From Saposhnikovia divaricata (taxonomy: Eukaryota > Streptophyta > Magnoliopsida > Apiales > Apiaceae): a DNA stretch of 64,000 nt. The notes under the pieces are model-generated. The model made no database searches. It had not been told where the DNA came from and worked only from the letters and a program-made list of their open reading frames with translations. Positions 55,305 through 64,000 of this stretch are shown here, piece by piece. The translations under genes and the position numbers were made by a program. The stretch spans positions 47,861,546 to 47,925,545 of the forward strand of contig CM071600.1 of NCBI GenBank assembly GCA_036435485.1, written 5' to 3'. Numbering within the stretch: position 1 is the stretch's first letter; each line of letters starts with the position of its first letter.

Positions 55305-58300
55305 ATGTCTTCTACTCTATCACTCCGTAGCATACTTGATGCGAACAAATTGACTGGTCCCAATTATGCTGATTGGCTTCGAAACCTGAGAATCGTTCTC
55401 AGGGCTGAGAAGAAGGATTATGTGCTTGACTCGCCTTTACCTGTACCTCCTTCTGATGATGCACTTTTCCATGAACGAGAAGTGTATAATGAATGGTTAG
55501 ATGCTGCTAATGTTGCTCAATGTGTCATGCTAGCATCCATGACACATGAGTTACAGAAGCAACATGAGAAAATGGATGCTCCAACCATTCTGATACATCT
55601 ACAGGAGCTTTATGATGTACAAGGGAGAACCGCTCGATATGATATATCGAAAGAGCTATTCCAATGTAGAATGGCTGAAGGGTCGTCTGTGAATGACCAT
55701 GTGCTTAAGATGATCAATCTGATTGAGCATCTAGGGCAGTTAGGTTTTGTCATGGATGGGGAGTTATGCCAAGATTTAGTCTTGCAGTCACTCCCGAATT
55801 CGTTCTCGCAGTTCGTTATGAACTTTCACATGAACAAGCTGGATGTCAGCTTAGCTGAGCTCCACAACATGCTGAAAACTGCTGAGGCGAATTTTCCCTC
55901 CAAAAGGGGTTCTGTTCTTATGATCGGTGCCAGTACCTCTACTAAGAGGAAGAGGAACTGGAAGCCGAAGAATAAGAAAAAGGGTGAGAATAAGCCTGTT
56001 CCACCAAAGGCTGACCCGAAAAGCAAAGGAGTTTGCTTCCACTGTAACAAGGTGGGACACTGGAAGAGGAACTGCAAGGTTTACCTTGCAGAGTTAAAGA
56101 ATAAGAAGGGCAATGAGATTACCGCTTCTGATCCAGGTATGTTCATGATTGAACTAAATATGTCTTTAAGTCAGATTTCTACTTGGGTATTTGATACTGC
56201 TTGTGGGTCTCATATTTGCAATTCGTTGCAGGGACTAAAGCAAAGTAGACCTCTGGGGGAAGATGAAGTGATTCTATTGATGGGCAATGGAGCAAGAGTT
56301 GCTGCTGCAGCTGTAGGATCATTTCCTTTGCATATGCCTACGGGCAAAACTATCATGTTGAATAAATGTTATTATGTACCATCTATTGTAAGAAATATTG
56401 TTTCTATTCCTGTACTTGATTCGGATGGTTTTACATTTATTGTTGAGAATAATAAATGTTTAATTAAGAGAAATAATATTACTTATGGATACGGTACATT
56501 ACATAATGGTTTGTATATATGTGACTTAGAACATAATTTGTTTCAAATTGAACAACCTAATAATAAAAGAAAAAGAGATAATAAAAATCCAACTTATTTA
56601 TGGCACTGCAGACTAGGTCATGTTAGTGAGAACAGACTTCGCACATTACATAAGGATAAGTTACTAGAACATTTTGATTTTGAATCATATCCTACATGCG
56701 AGTCTTGTCTCATGGGTAAAATGACTAAATCTCCATTTACTGGACATGGAGAGAGAGCTGCGGGGTTGTTAGACTTGGTACACACAGATGTATGTGGACC
56801 AATGTCAACAAGTGCTAGAGGAGGATTTTCATACTTCATTACTTTTACGGATGATCGATCCAGGTTAGGATATGTATATCTTATGAAATACAAATCCGAA
56901 GCTTTTGAAAATTTCAAGGAATATAGAAATGAAGTAGAAAAACAAACCGCACGTAGTATAAAAGTTCTTCGATCAGATCGAGGAGGTGAGTACTTAAGCG
57001 GAGAGTTTTTAGGTTATCTTAAAGAAAATGGTATAGTTTCTCAATGGACCCCTCCCTATACTCCACAATTAAATGGAGTATCTGAGAGAAGGAATCGTAC
57101 TCTATTAGATATGGTGAGGTCCATGATGAGCTTTACTGATCTTCCAGTATCACTATGGGGTTATGCTTTAGAGACGTCAGCGTATTTACTGAACAAGGTG
57201 CCTTCTAAATCGGTTCTCACGACCCCACATGAGATGTGGAGTAGGAAGAAACCAGGTCTTAAACATGTTAAGGTTTGGGGGTGTCCAGCTTATGTCAAGA
57301 AAGTTGAACATGATAAGTTGGAACCTAGATCCGTGAAATGCAGTTTTGTGGGATATCCTAAAGAAGGTCATGGATATTATTTCTATGATCCTTCTGATCA
57401 AAGGATATTTGTTTCTAGACACGCACACTTCTTAAAGGAACAGTTCCTCCTTGATAGAAATAGTGGGAGAAATATTGAACTTGATGAAGTTCAAGAACCA
57501 CAAAATGCAACGATTAGAGAAGAAGTACCTGTTCAGAAAGAACAACCTTCTGTAGAACAACCTTTACGTAAGTCAGAGAGAGTGTCCCGCCCAATCGAAA
57601 GATATTACGGGCTTGTCATTGAAAATGATGATGATTTGTCATTTGTTGATGATGAGGACCCTATGACTTATGAAGAGGCTGTGAGTTGTAATGACTCAGA
57701 GAAATGGCAGGATGCCATGAAATCCGAAATGGACTCGATGTATATAAACCAAGTGTGGACTTTGGTTGAGGCACCTGAAGGAGTTAAACCCATTGGGTGC
57801 AAATGGATATACAAACGAAAGTTAGGAGCAGATGGCCAGGTGGAGACCTATAAGGCCAGGCTTGTGGCAAAAGGATTCAAACAAAGACAAGGGATTGACT
57901 TTGATGAAACCTTTTCGCCTGTAGCCTTGCTCAAATCCATTAGGATTTTGCTTGTGATTGCAGCCTACTATGATTACGAGATCTGGCAAATGGACGTAAA
58001 GACGGCCTTCCTCAATGGGAAACTTGAAGAGGAAGTGTATATGACACAGCCAAAGGGTTTTGTTTCCAGTGGAAACGAAAATCTAATATGTAGACTGCTG
58101 CGAACCATATATGGTTTGAAGCAAGCTTCTCGAAGATGGAACATCCGTTTTGATGAGACAATCAAAGAGTTTGATTTTATCAAAAACTTAGATGAACCAT
58201 GTGTTTACAAGAAGGTTAGTGGGAGCGCGGTAACATTTCTTATATTGTATGTGGATGACATACTTATAATAGGAAATGATATACCGATGTTACAATCAGT

Positions 58301-59234
58301 CAAGGTCTGGCTATCAAAGAACTTCACTATGAAGGACTTGGGAGAGGCATCCTATATTTTAGGGATGAAGATCTATAGAGATAGATCTAATCGAACGATT
58401 GGCCTATCCCAAGGTACATACATCGATAAAGTGCTAAAACGGTTTAGCATGGAGAACTCGAAAAGAGGTCTCATTCCTATTAGTCATGGGATTACTCTTT
58501 CCGAGAAGATGTCTCCAAAGACATATGAGGAAAGGGTGCGCATGAGTAGGATTCCTTATGCCTCGGCAATAGGATCCATCATGTATGCGATGTTATGTAC
58601 TAGAGCTGATGTTGCTCATTCACTTAGTGTGACGAGCAGATATCAGTCTAACCCAGGTGAAGAACACTGGAAAGCAGTGAAGAACATATTGAAGTACTTG
58701 AGAAGGACTAAAGATGTTTTTCTTGTTTTTGGTGGATCTGAATTGAAAATTGAGGGTTATACTGACTCTAGTTTTCAATCAGAAGGCGATGGTAGCAGAT
58801 CTCAGTCAGGGTATGTATTTACTCTAAATGGGGGAGCGATTAGTTGGAAGAGTTCCAAACAGCCTACAACGGCTGACTCCACAGCGGAAGCGGAATATAT
58901 AGCTGCATGTGAAGCTGCAAAGGAAGCTGTCTGGATGAGGAAATTTGTTTCTGATTTGGGAGTAGTTCTTAGCATTGAGGATCCTATAGTGTTGTATTGT
59001 GATAACAACGCTGCGATAGCTCAAGCTAAGGAACCAAGATCCCATAAGAATTCCAAACACGTGTTGCGGCGCTTTCATCTGATTCGAGAGATCATAGAAA
59101 GAGGGGATGTCAACATCGTAAGAATTGACACACATAACAACATAGCGGACCCATTTACTAAGGCATTATCTCAGGCTCACTTTGATCGACATAGAGATAA
59201 GATGGGTATAAGATACCAGAGTGATTGGCTTTAG
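55305..59234 (+). CDS. Gag-pol polyprotein of Copia-2, intact (1309 aa)
   Basis: A single open frame. Gag occupies about residues 1-290, starting MSSTLSLRSILDANKLTGPN, with a zinc knuckle CFHCNKVGHWKRNC from Cys244. The protease site is FDTACGSHIC at Asp297. Integrase has its HHCC finger (HCRLGH..CESCLMGK) and D495, D558, E594. Reverse transcriptase has MDVKTAFLNG and YVDDILIIG (Asp984-985). RNase H has TDSSF (Asp1154), STAEAEYIAACEAAKEAVWM and YCDNNAAIA. All expected catalytic residues are present. The protease reads DTACG rather than the commoner DSGAS; variants of this kind occur in plant copia lineages. The ATG at 55305 is used because gag homology starts there. Confidence 0.96.
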   Translation: MSSTLSLRSILDANKLTGPNYADWLRNLRIVLRAEKKDYVLDSPLPVPPSDDALFHEREVYNEWLDAANVAQCVMLASMTHELQKQHEKMDAPTILIHLQELYDVQGRTARYDISKELFQCRMAEGSSVNDHVLKMINLIEHLGQLGFVMDGELCQDLVLQSLPNSFSQFVMNFHMNKLDVSLAELHNMLKTAEANFPSKRGSVLMIGASTSTKRKRNWKPKNKKKGENKPVPPKADPKSKGVCFHCNKVGHWKRNCKVYLAELKNKKGNEITASDPGMFMIELNMSLSQISTWVFDTACGSHICNSLQGLKQSRPLGEDEVILLMGNGARVAAAAVGSFPLHMPTGKTIMLNKCYYVPSIVRNIVSIPVLDSDGFTFIVENNKCLIKRNNITYGYGTLHNGLYICDLEHNLFQIEQPNNKRKRDNKNPTYLWHCRLGHVSENRLRTLHKDKLLEHFDFESYPTCESCLMGKMTKSPFTGHGERAAGLLDLVHTDVCGPMSTSARGGFSYFITFTDDRSRLGYVYLMKYKSEAFENFKEYRNEVEKQTARSIKVLRSDRGGEYLSGEFLGYLKENGIVSQWTPPYTPQLNGVSERRNRTLLDMVRSMMSFTDLPVSLWGYALETSAYLLNKVPSKSVLTTPHEMWSRKKPGLKHVKVWGCPAYVKKVEHDKLEPRSVKCSFVGYPKEGHGYYFYDPSDQRIFVSRHAHFLKEQFLLDRNSGRNIELDEVQEPQNATIREEVPVQKEQPSVEQPLRKSERVSRPIERYYGLVIENDDDLSFVDDEDPMTYEEAVSCNDSEKWQDAMKSEMDSMYINQVWTLVEAPEGVKPIGCKWIYKRKLGADGQVETYKARLVAKGFKQRQGIDFDETFSPVALLKSIRILLVIAAYYDYEIWQMDVKTAFLNGKLEEEVYMTQPKGFVSSGNENLICRLLRTIYGLKQASRRWNIRFDETIKEFDFIKNLDEPCVYKKVSGSAVTFLILYVDDILIIGNDIPMLQSVKVWLSKNFTMKDLGEASYILGMKIYRDRSNRTIGLSQGTYIDKVLKRFSMENSKRGLIPISHGITLSEKMSPKTYEERVRMSRIPYASAIGSIMYAMLCTRADVAHSLSVTSRYQSNPGEEHWKAVKNILKYLRRTKDVFLVFGGSELKIEGYTDSSFQSEGDGSRSQSGYVFTLNGGAISWKSSKQPTTADSTAEAEYIAACEAAKEAVWMRKFVSDLGVVLSIEDPIVLYCDNNAAIAQAKEPRSHKNSKHVLRRFHLIREIIERGDVNIVRIDTHNNIADPFTKALSQAHFDRHRDKMGIRYQSDWL

Positions 59235-59236
59235 TA

Positions 59237-59248
59237 CAAGTGGGAGTT
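59237..59248 (+). other. Polypurine tract of Copia-2
   Basis: CAAGTGGGAGTT immediately precedes the 3' LTR, three bases after the polyprotein stop. It primes plus-strand DNA synthesis in this class of element. Confidence 0.8.
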
Positions 59249-60944
59249 TGATAGTATTTTGTCCTAAACCCAATCATGTGTGATGGGTTAGGAAATACTT
59301 TCATGTAATCTTATTTGATTTTATTTATATTAATAAAAGACTTGTTGTTTTTATTACGGGCTTTATCTATTTAAAGTGTTTAAATAAGAAGTTCCATAGT
59401 TTAGAGTAAAGCTTCTAGAATTATAATGAGATTATAATAATGAGATCTAGAAGATGATAACACTAAACTTAAATAGTTCCCGATCGTAGGATAACTAATT
59501 GGGAGTTAGTCAATCCGTAAAGATCGGTACATACTATGCTTGCTTCCTCTGAAGGTTGTCTGTTCTCATAGACATTCGTGTGATGACACTATAGCTAGTA
59601 TGTAGGTGCTTATTGGAGAATAAGTTCACTGAACGTGACTTGATCAAATGAACGACTAATGGAGTTTACTCACGTGTTAATAGTTGTTCATAAGTTGATG
59701 GTGGTACAAGTGTCCTTAGACTTGAGACCGTTAAAGTAATCTTATATACAATGAACTATGTTTTGGTTTAGTTCTAAGTCCTCAAGGGACAATCATTAGT
59801 TCTATTCCGGGTATAGGAATTTGTATATGAAGATAGTTAACGATCGATAAAGAATCTACCCCTTTCAGTAAAAGAAAGTGAATATCCTATGATGTTCTTA
59901 CTATGTTAGTTCTGGAATCTCTGGCCAGAGTAATTGAAGTTAGAAAGAGTTTCTAATTCAAATGAACTAGACATAATGTATAAGAAATTATATGATTAAA
60001 TTAAATAGGCTTGAGACGCGATCCATGCCTTGTATTTAATCGGGATATTGTCGGGTAAAAGGAATTGATTGTACGGTAACCATTTGCTGAATAGGTTTTA
60101 TATATTCTAAGCAATGAATTCATATTATCCGGATAGTCGCGATATATTGAAAAGTACCACTCACGATGTAGAATAAATATTAATTACTTATGTAATTATA
60201 TTTAACGAATTAATTAGTAATTCGTATAAGTAATAATAAATAGTTTATTATTATTTATTTCTACTACCGGCTTAATATTGAACCTAAAGGGTCACACCAT
60301 AAAAAGGTTAAATATTTATAGATGATGAGAATAATTAATAATGGCTATGAATTATTTATTTATTAAATAAATAATTAATTAGCAATTATTTATAATTTAT
60401 TAAATGAGATTTAATAGATTATAAATAAATTAAGAAAAGTTCTTAATAATTATTAATTACAAAATTTAGTTTGAGAAATTAAATTTTATGAGAGAATTAT
60501 TTTCAGAATGGGATTAATAATTAAAAGGGTTTTAATTATTAAATGATTATTTAATTAGATAAAGTAAAGACTTTATTTCTTTAAATATCAAACATTTCCA
60601 AGAGTTGGAGGACATCACAAACACACAACACAAAACATCCCAGGGGGTTTAGAAGATCATGGAGAGCTTTTGAAGTTCATCAAAATCATTCCAAACCATT
60701 TAATTAATTTTCTCAATTGTTCTTCATCTACTATATGATATTTGATCTTGGTGGATACCATTAGAGCACTCCACACTTGAGGGGTGATTGCTGGAAATCA
60801 AAGACACATTCATAACAATCCCAGGAAAGCTATCAAGGTATTTTTCTTGTGTTCATACAATTTTTAAATCTATATACATGATTATTTAGGTTTTTATGCA
60901 AGTAAATGTGATTTACGCTTCCGTTACGGTCATAAATTCCTTCA
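59249..60944 (+). repeat. 3' LTR of Copia-2, full length
   Basis: 1696 bp. It carries the 700 bases (60058-60757) absent from the 5' LTR, an AT-rich stretch with repeated TTAATTATTTA-type words. It ends TTCCTTCA against the TGTTC duplication. Confidence 0.93.
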
Positions 60945-60949
60945 TGTTC

Positions 60950-61243
60950 ACTATGGTAACTACTGGTTTTGCTAAGATTCAATAGCCTCTGCTATCATTT
61001 TCTACTACTCTTAGTGCTGTCAACTTAACTAAGGGGGAGAAAGTGGTAGATCAGAATAGAGTGGATCCAAATACCTCAGACAAAGTGGTAGAGAAGGAGA
61101 AACAAGGGGGAGTCAAGAAGTAAGGGGGAGCAGGTACAAGTTGAAGATGGAGAAGAGAGTGGGGGGAGCCAGAGGAGAAGGAAGAAAGAAACTTTGGTGA
61201 AGAACTGAAAGCCTCTAGAGATGGTGATCTTATTGAACATGAA
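60950..61243 (+). other. Copia-1 sequence between extra ORFs, with several GGGGGAG runs
   Basis: After Copia-2 the Copia-1 sequence continues with a stop-containing stretch and purine runs AAGGGGGAGA (61031), CAAGGGGGAG (61103), TAAGGGGGAG (61121) and GTGGGGGGAG (about 61159). They resemble the terminal polypurine tract at 63927. Confidence 0.6.
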
Positions 61244-63719
61244 ATGGATGGTGAGCCAGTATTGGTAACTAAAGAAGTAATGGAGCAATTACAAGAAACT
61301 CAAAAGTCTGAAAGACCAATACTGCATTCTCTGAAAATTAAGGAACCAACTTCAGAAATCATGGAAACTCCACTGGAAAAACTATGGAGAGAACAGGAGG
61401 AAGAAAATAGACTGGGTAAAGGCAAAGATAAAATGCCTGAGTACATAAATCTGACAACTGGAACCACCTGGTCTGATGGAAGTGTGTACAACCCAGATGA
61501 AGTAGGAATAATGATGGTTAGCTACATGGAGAGAACTTTGAACAACAAGGATGAAGAATTCAGTATGTTGGTGGATAACTCAATCACAGAAGCAGGAGGA
61601 GTTTACAACAAACTATCAACAATACTGAAGGATAAAATAATAAGTATCTCTGTGAAAGTTAATTTGGAGAAAAGATGGGCAATTGATGTATATCTGAAAT
61701 CTGGCATTTCAATATTCATCACAATGCAACTACTGCAAAGCTTGCAATCAAGAATACTAAATTCCTTAGCAACAAAAGTGAAGGCCAATTCAACAACCTT
61801 TAATGGAAGTCTGTTGGCACAGATCAAGAGGCTTGTTGAAGAAAAACTCCTAGAAGTGATTGACAATCCATATGGTGTTTGCTACAGGATGACTACAAGT
61901 GCAGGAGCAAAGAAAATTGGTTTTCTACATTTGGATGGAGAAACAAAGTTGAAAACTGACTCCAGTTATGATAGTACTGAGACACGTTCTCAAATCCAAA
62001 ATTACCAAAGAAAAGGTCAAGGCTGTCAAGGACATTCACCAACTTTTGGTAAAGAGAGATGAGAATCTTAGCTCTCAAATAAAAAAGTTAATTTCTGAAG
62101 CAAATGCCAAAATGAGTAAAAGAGGTGGAAGCTGCACATTTGATGACACCCTTGATGATGTTAAAGATGAACCTGATGGTAATGGAGGATGTGGTGCACC
62201 TGGAAATAGTGCCAAAGCAACTGCTGAGATTGCTGGAAGTCAAACTCAGGAGAAAACAAAAGAAGAAACTCCCAAAACTGACAAAAAAGATGCTGATGCT
62301 AAAGATGAAGGGGAGATAAACATTCTTGAAGCTTTGGAAGCAAATATTTTAAGGTTTGCTGTTGACTGCCTTAATGCTGAAAAGGATGTTGTCAACAAAG
62401 ACACTGTCAAAAGCCCAAATGAAGATACTGTCATGAAGGAAAAAGTTGAAAAAGACACTGTCAAGAACTTGAATGAAGACGCTGTCAAGGACAAGGATGC
62501 CAAGGCATTCAAACCTAAAAGGACAAAAAGAAAAGCAAGATCCTGGCGCTCAACTCCTACAAAGGGGAAGACAAAGGCTGCAGCTAAGACAAAGAAGCAT
62601 GGAGTAGTGGTTGATAAGACTGTTATTCAGAAAAGAGAAAGGATGAACAGCTTCGAATGTCATAAAGCAAATGTTGAAAGAGACATGAAATCCGTCTCTT
62701 TGGACTTGGATAAAAGTAAGCAACACGCAACCAAATACACCATCTGGCATAAAGATGGAAGTAGAATGATGTATATTGACAAGGATTTCAATATGATCAA
62801 AGGATCACATGTGGTAGACAGGTATAGCCTCAAAATGACATCTGAAGTACTAACACGTAGAATTGATTTCTTTGTGTTGGCAAGGATGGTGGAGCTTGTG
62901 GTGAGTCATGGCAATGTCCCTAAACCAGCCATGGAACACATCCAGAAATACTATGCTGAAAGATATGCCGAATTCTATGAGAAACATGGTGACTCGATGG
63001 AAATTGATGATGCCAACTTGCCTATAAGTTCAGATGAATTAGAGGTTGAGTGTAAGTATGACTGGGTAGAAAAAACGTCATCTTATACACCAGCAGAAGT
63101 GAATGAAGCAGCAGAAGCATTCAGGGCTACTGAAGAAGAATTCAAAAATGCTGATAAACCACCCAAGTTTGCCAAACAAATTGCTAAAAATCTAGAAGCT
63201 CAACTGAAAGAAAGTTGCAAGAAGGTCAACAAAATGAACAGTGAGAAAGCAGATTATCAGCCCTGTGTACTGCAAGATCCTCTCAGAATTTTAGATGGAA
63301 AAGAAGAAATCTATGTAGATAGTTTTCCCAAACTGAGGACCAGTATCTTGAAGAATCTCTACTGGAGAGTTGTTGGATCATCTCACAAGCTTGAAATGCT
63401 ATGTACTTGGGAACTTAAAGTTATCTTTGACCAAAGGAGAGATGAAGATCCAAAACTAGACATAAAAAGGAGAGTATCCCTCAATGCTTTTCCTGGAAGG
63501 AGATTCAAGGTCATCGAAGGCATCTTAAAGTTCAGAACATAGACCTATGACTTTGAAACTTGGTTTGACCTGAAAGATGCTAAAGTGTTTCCTTCTCGAG
63601 TGATTCAAGGGTACATTGAAGACATTGAAGATGATGCTAAAACTTCTGAAAAAAAAGCTTTAGTAGAAGACCTCAATAAGGCAAAACAAGAAGCTCTCAA
63701 AAGAGAGGGAAGAATCTAG
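61244..63719 (+). pseudogene. Last extra ORF of Copia-1, broken
   Basis: ATG at 61244 starts 272 codons. A frameshift near 61970-62060 moves the reading to the frame that runs to a TAG at 63540-63542, and the same frame continues to 63719. The first half is a helical Leu/Lys-rich region. The middle (62100-62600) is Lys/Glu/Asp-rich with repeated KDTVK/EDTVK words. The end has a folded-looking part with YWRVVGSSHKLEMLCTWELK and FETWFDLKDAKVF. I do not recognise a family. It may be the second half of the ORF starting at 50426, or a separate gene; it would be about 800 residues undamaged. Confidence 0.6.
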
Positions 63720-63938
63720 ACAGCTGAGAACTGCTCAAATCAAGCTAAGTAAAATTTCTTATTTGCTCAACATATAGGAATAATTGATTTACAGTTAGAA
63801 CATCAATGTTGTATTCTGGATTCCTTAACATTCATCAGACATGGTGTTTTAACTATTCTGATCTATGTTAGTTAAGTTGTCAGAATGCTTTAATTGTAAA
63901 TTTGTTGTTATTGTCCATAAAAACAAATTGGGGGAGAT
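63720..63938 (+). other. Copia-1 3' untranslated region and polypurine tract
   Basis: AT-rich, no gene. AAATTGGGGGAGAT (63925-63938) is the polypurine tract directly before the 3' LTR. Confidence 0.8.
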
Positions 63939-64000
63939 TGTTAGGATTTATCGGTGATAGCTTAGAGACAACTTAACTAGTACTTATTTTTATTTGTATA
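63939..64000 (+). repeat. 3' LTR of Copia-1, first 62 bases
   Basis: TGTTAGGATTTATCGG onwards matches the start of the 5' LTR at 28834 with two substitutions in 62 positions. The window ends inside it, so the right target duplication is not visible. Confidence 0.93.

Larger units (their letters stand above)
52642..60944 (+). mobile_element. Copia-2: Ty1/copia element with intact polyprotein, nested in Copia-1
   Basis: 8303 bp flanked by a perfect 5-bp duplication TGTTC (52637-52641 and 60945-60949). Parts: 5' LTR (996 bp), initiator-Met PBS, a long 1.65-kb leader, one open gag-pol frame, purine tract, and a 3' LTR (1696 bp). The 5' LTR lacks 700 bp present in the 3' LTR. The intact ORF and the 809-bp identical LTR segment make it one of the youngest elements here. 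Confidence 0.95.
28834..64000 (+). mobile_element. Copia-1: large, decayed SIRE-like Ty1/copia element, right LTR cut by the window
   Basis: 5' LTR 28834-29842 and the first 62 bases of the 3' LTR (63939-64000), matching at 60 of 62 positions, enclose PBS, gag, protease, integrase, reverse transcriptase, RNase H and three extra sense ORFs. Gypsy-2 (34651-~48033) and Copia-2 (52642-60944) are inserted in it. A long gag with a zinc knuckle, a ~1-kb LTR, an initiator-Met PBS and extra coding sequence after pol fit the SIRE/Maximus lineage. Many stops and deletions show that it is dead. Confidence 0.88.

Overview
This is plant nuclear DNA, almost certainly from a eudicot. It is AT-rich and intron-containing, with one recognisable host gene and about 50 kb of nested transposable elements. 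Nothing bacterial or organellar is visible and I cannot name the species.

The host gene is a SWEET2-type sugar transporter on the + strand: six exons, 235 codons, 6127-21240. Its flanks and introns hold small DNA transposons with readable target duplications: a Tourist-like MITE (1014-1308), a hAT-type element (4421-5081), a Mutator-like element (5101-5838), and a second Tourist-like MITE in intron 1 (6602-6911). Intron 3 holds a complete 12.2-kb Ty3/gypsy element of Tat type (7612-19856). It has identical 456-bp LTRs, a 5-bp target duplication, an intact 1869-codon gag-pol ORF, and a spliced antisense gene plus a short antisense ORF between pol and the 3' LTR. It sits five bases inside the 5' splice site yet leaves the first six intron bases unchanged. 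The left window edge cuts a minus-strand gypsy LTR (1-560).

From 21.3 to 28.8 kb there is no host gene. This AT-rich stretch holds Mutator-like MITEs (22768-23609, 24204-25297, 25543-26308), a 309-bp tandem duplication, and the left end of a hAT element.

From 28834 to the window end is one very large, decayed Ty1/copia element (called Copia-1 here). It has a 1-kb LTR, an initiator-Met PBS, a broken gag-pol, and three extra sense ORFs after pol, as in SIRE-type elements. Two elements split it. A gag-protease-only gypsy element (Gypsy-2, 34651 to about 48033) interrupts the reverse transcriptase. Gypsy-2 itself carries a PIF/Harbinger-like element in its LTR and a minus-strand element of two 2.4-kb LTRs around only 177 bp (38906-43907). 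A second copia element with an intact 1309-codon polyprotein (Copia-2, 52642-60944) interrupts the extra ORF region. The order of insertion can be read: hAT, then Copia-1, then Gypsy-2 and Copia-2, then the elements inside Gypsy-2.

The most unusual structures are: a shared TGACGT-dyad plus GCATTC-palindrome module in two unrelated elements; an 82-nt near-perfect hairpin; the LTR element with almost no internal region; Copia-2 LTRs that are identical for 809 bp but differ by a 700-bp gap and 7 mismatches in the last 187 bp; promoter-like leaders in front of two extra copia ORFs; and a dense TGACAG cluster in the Copia-1 LTR.
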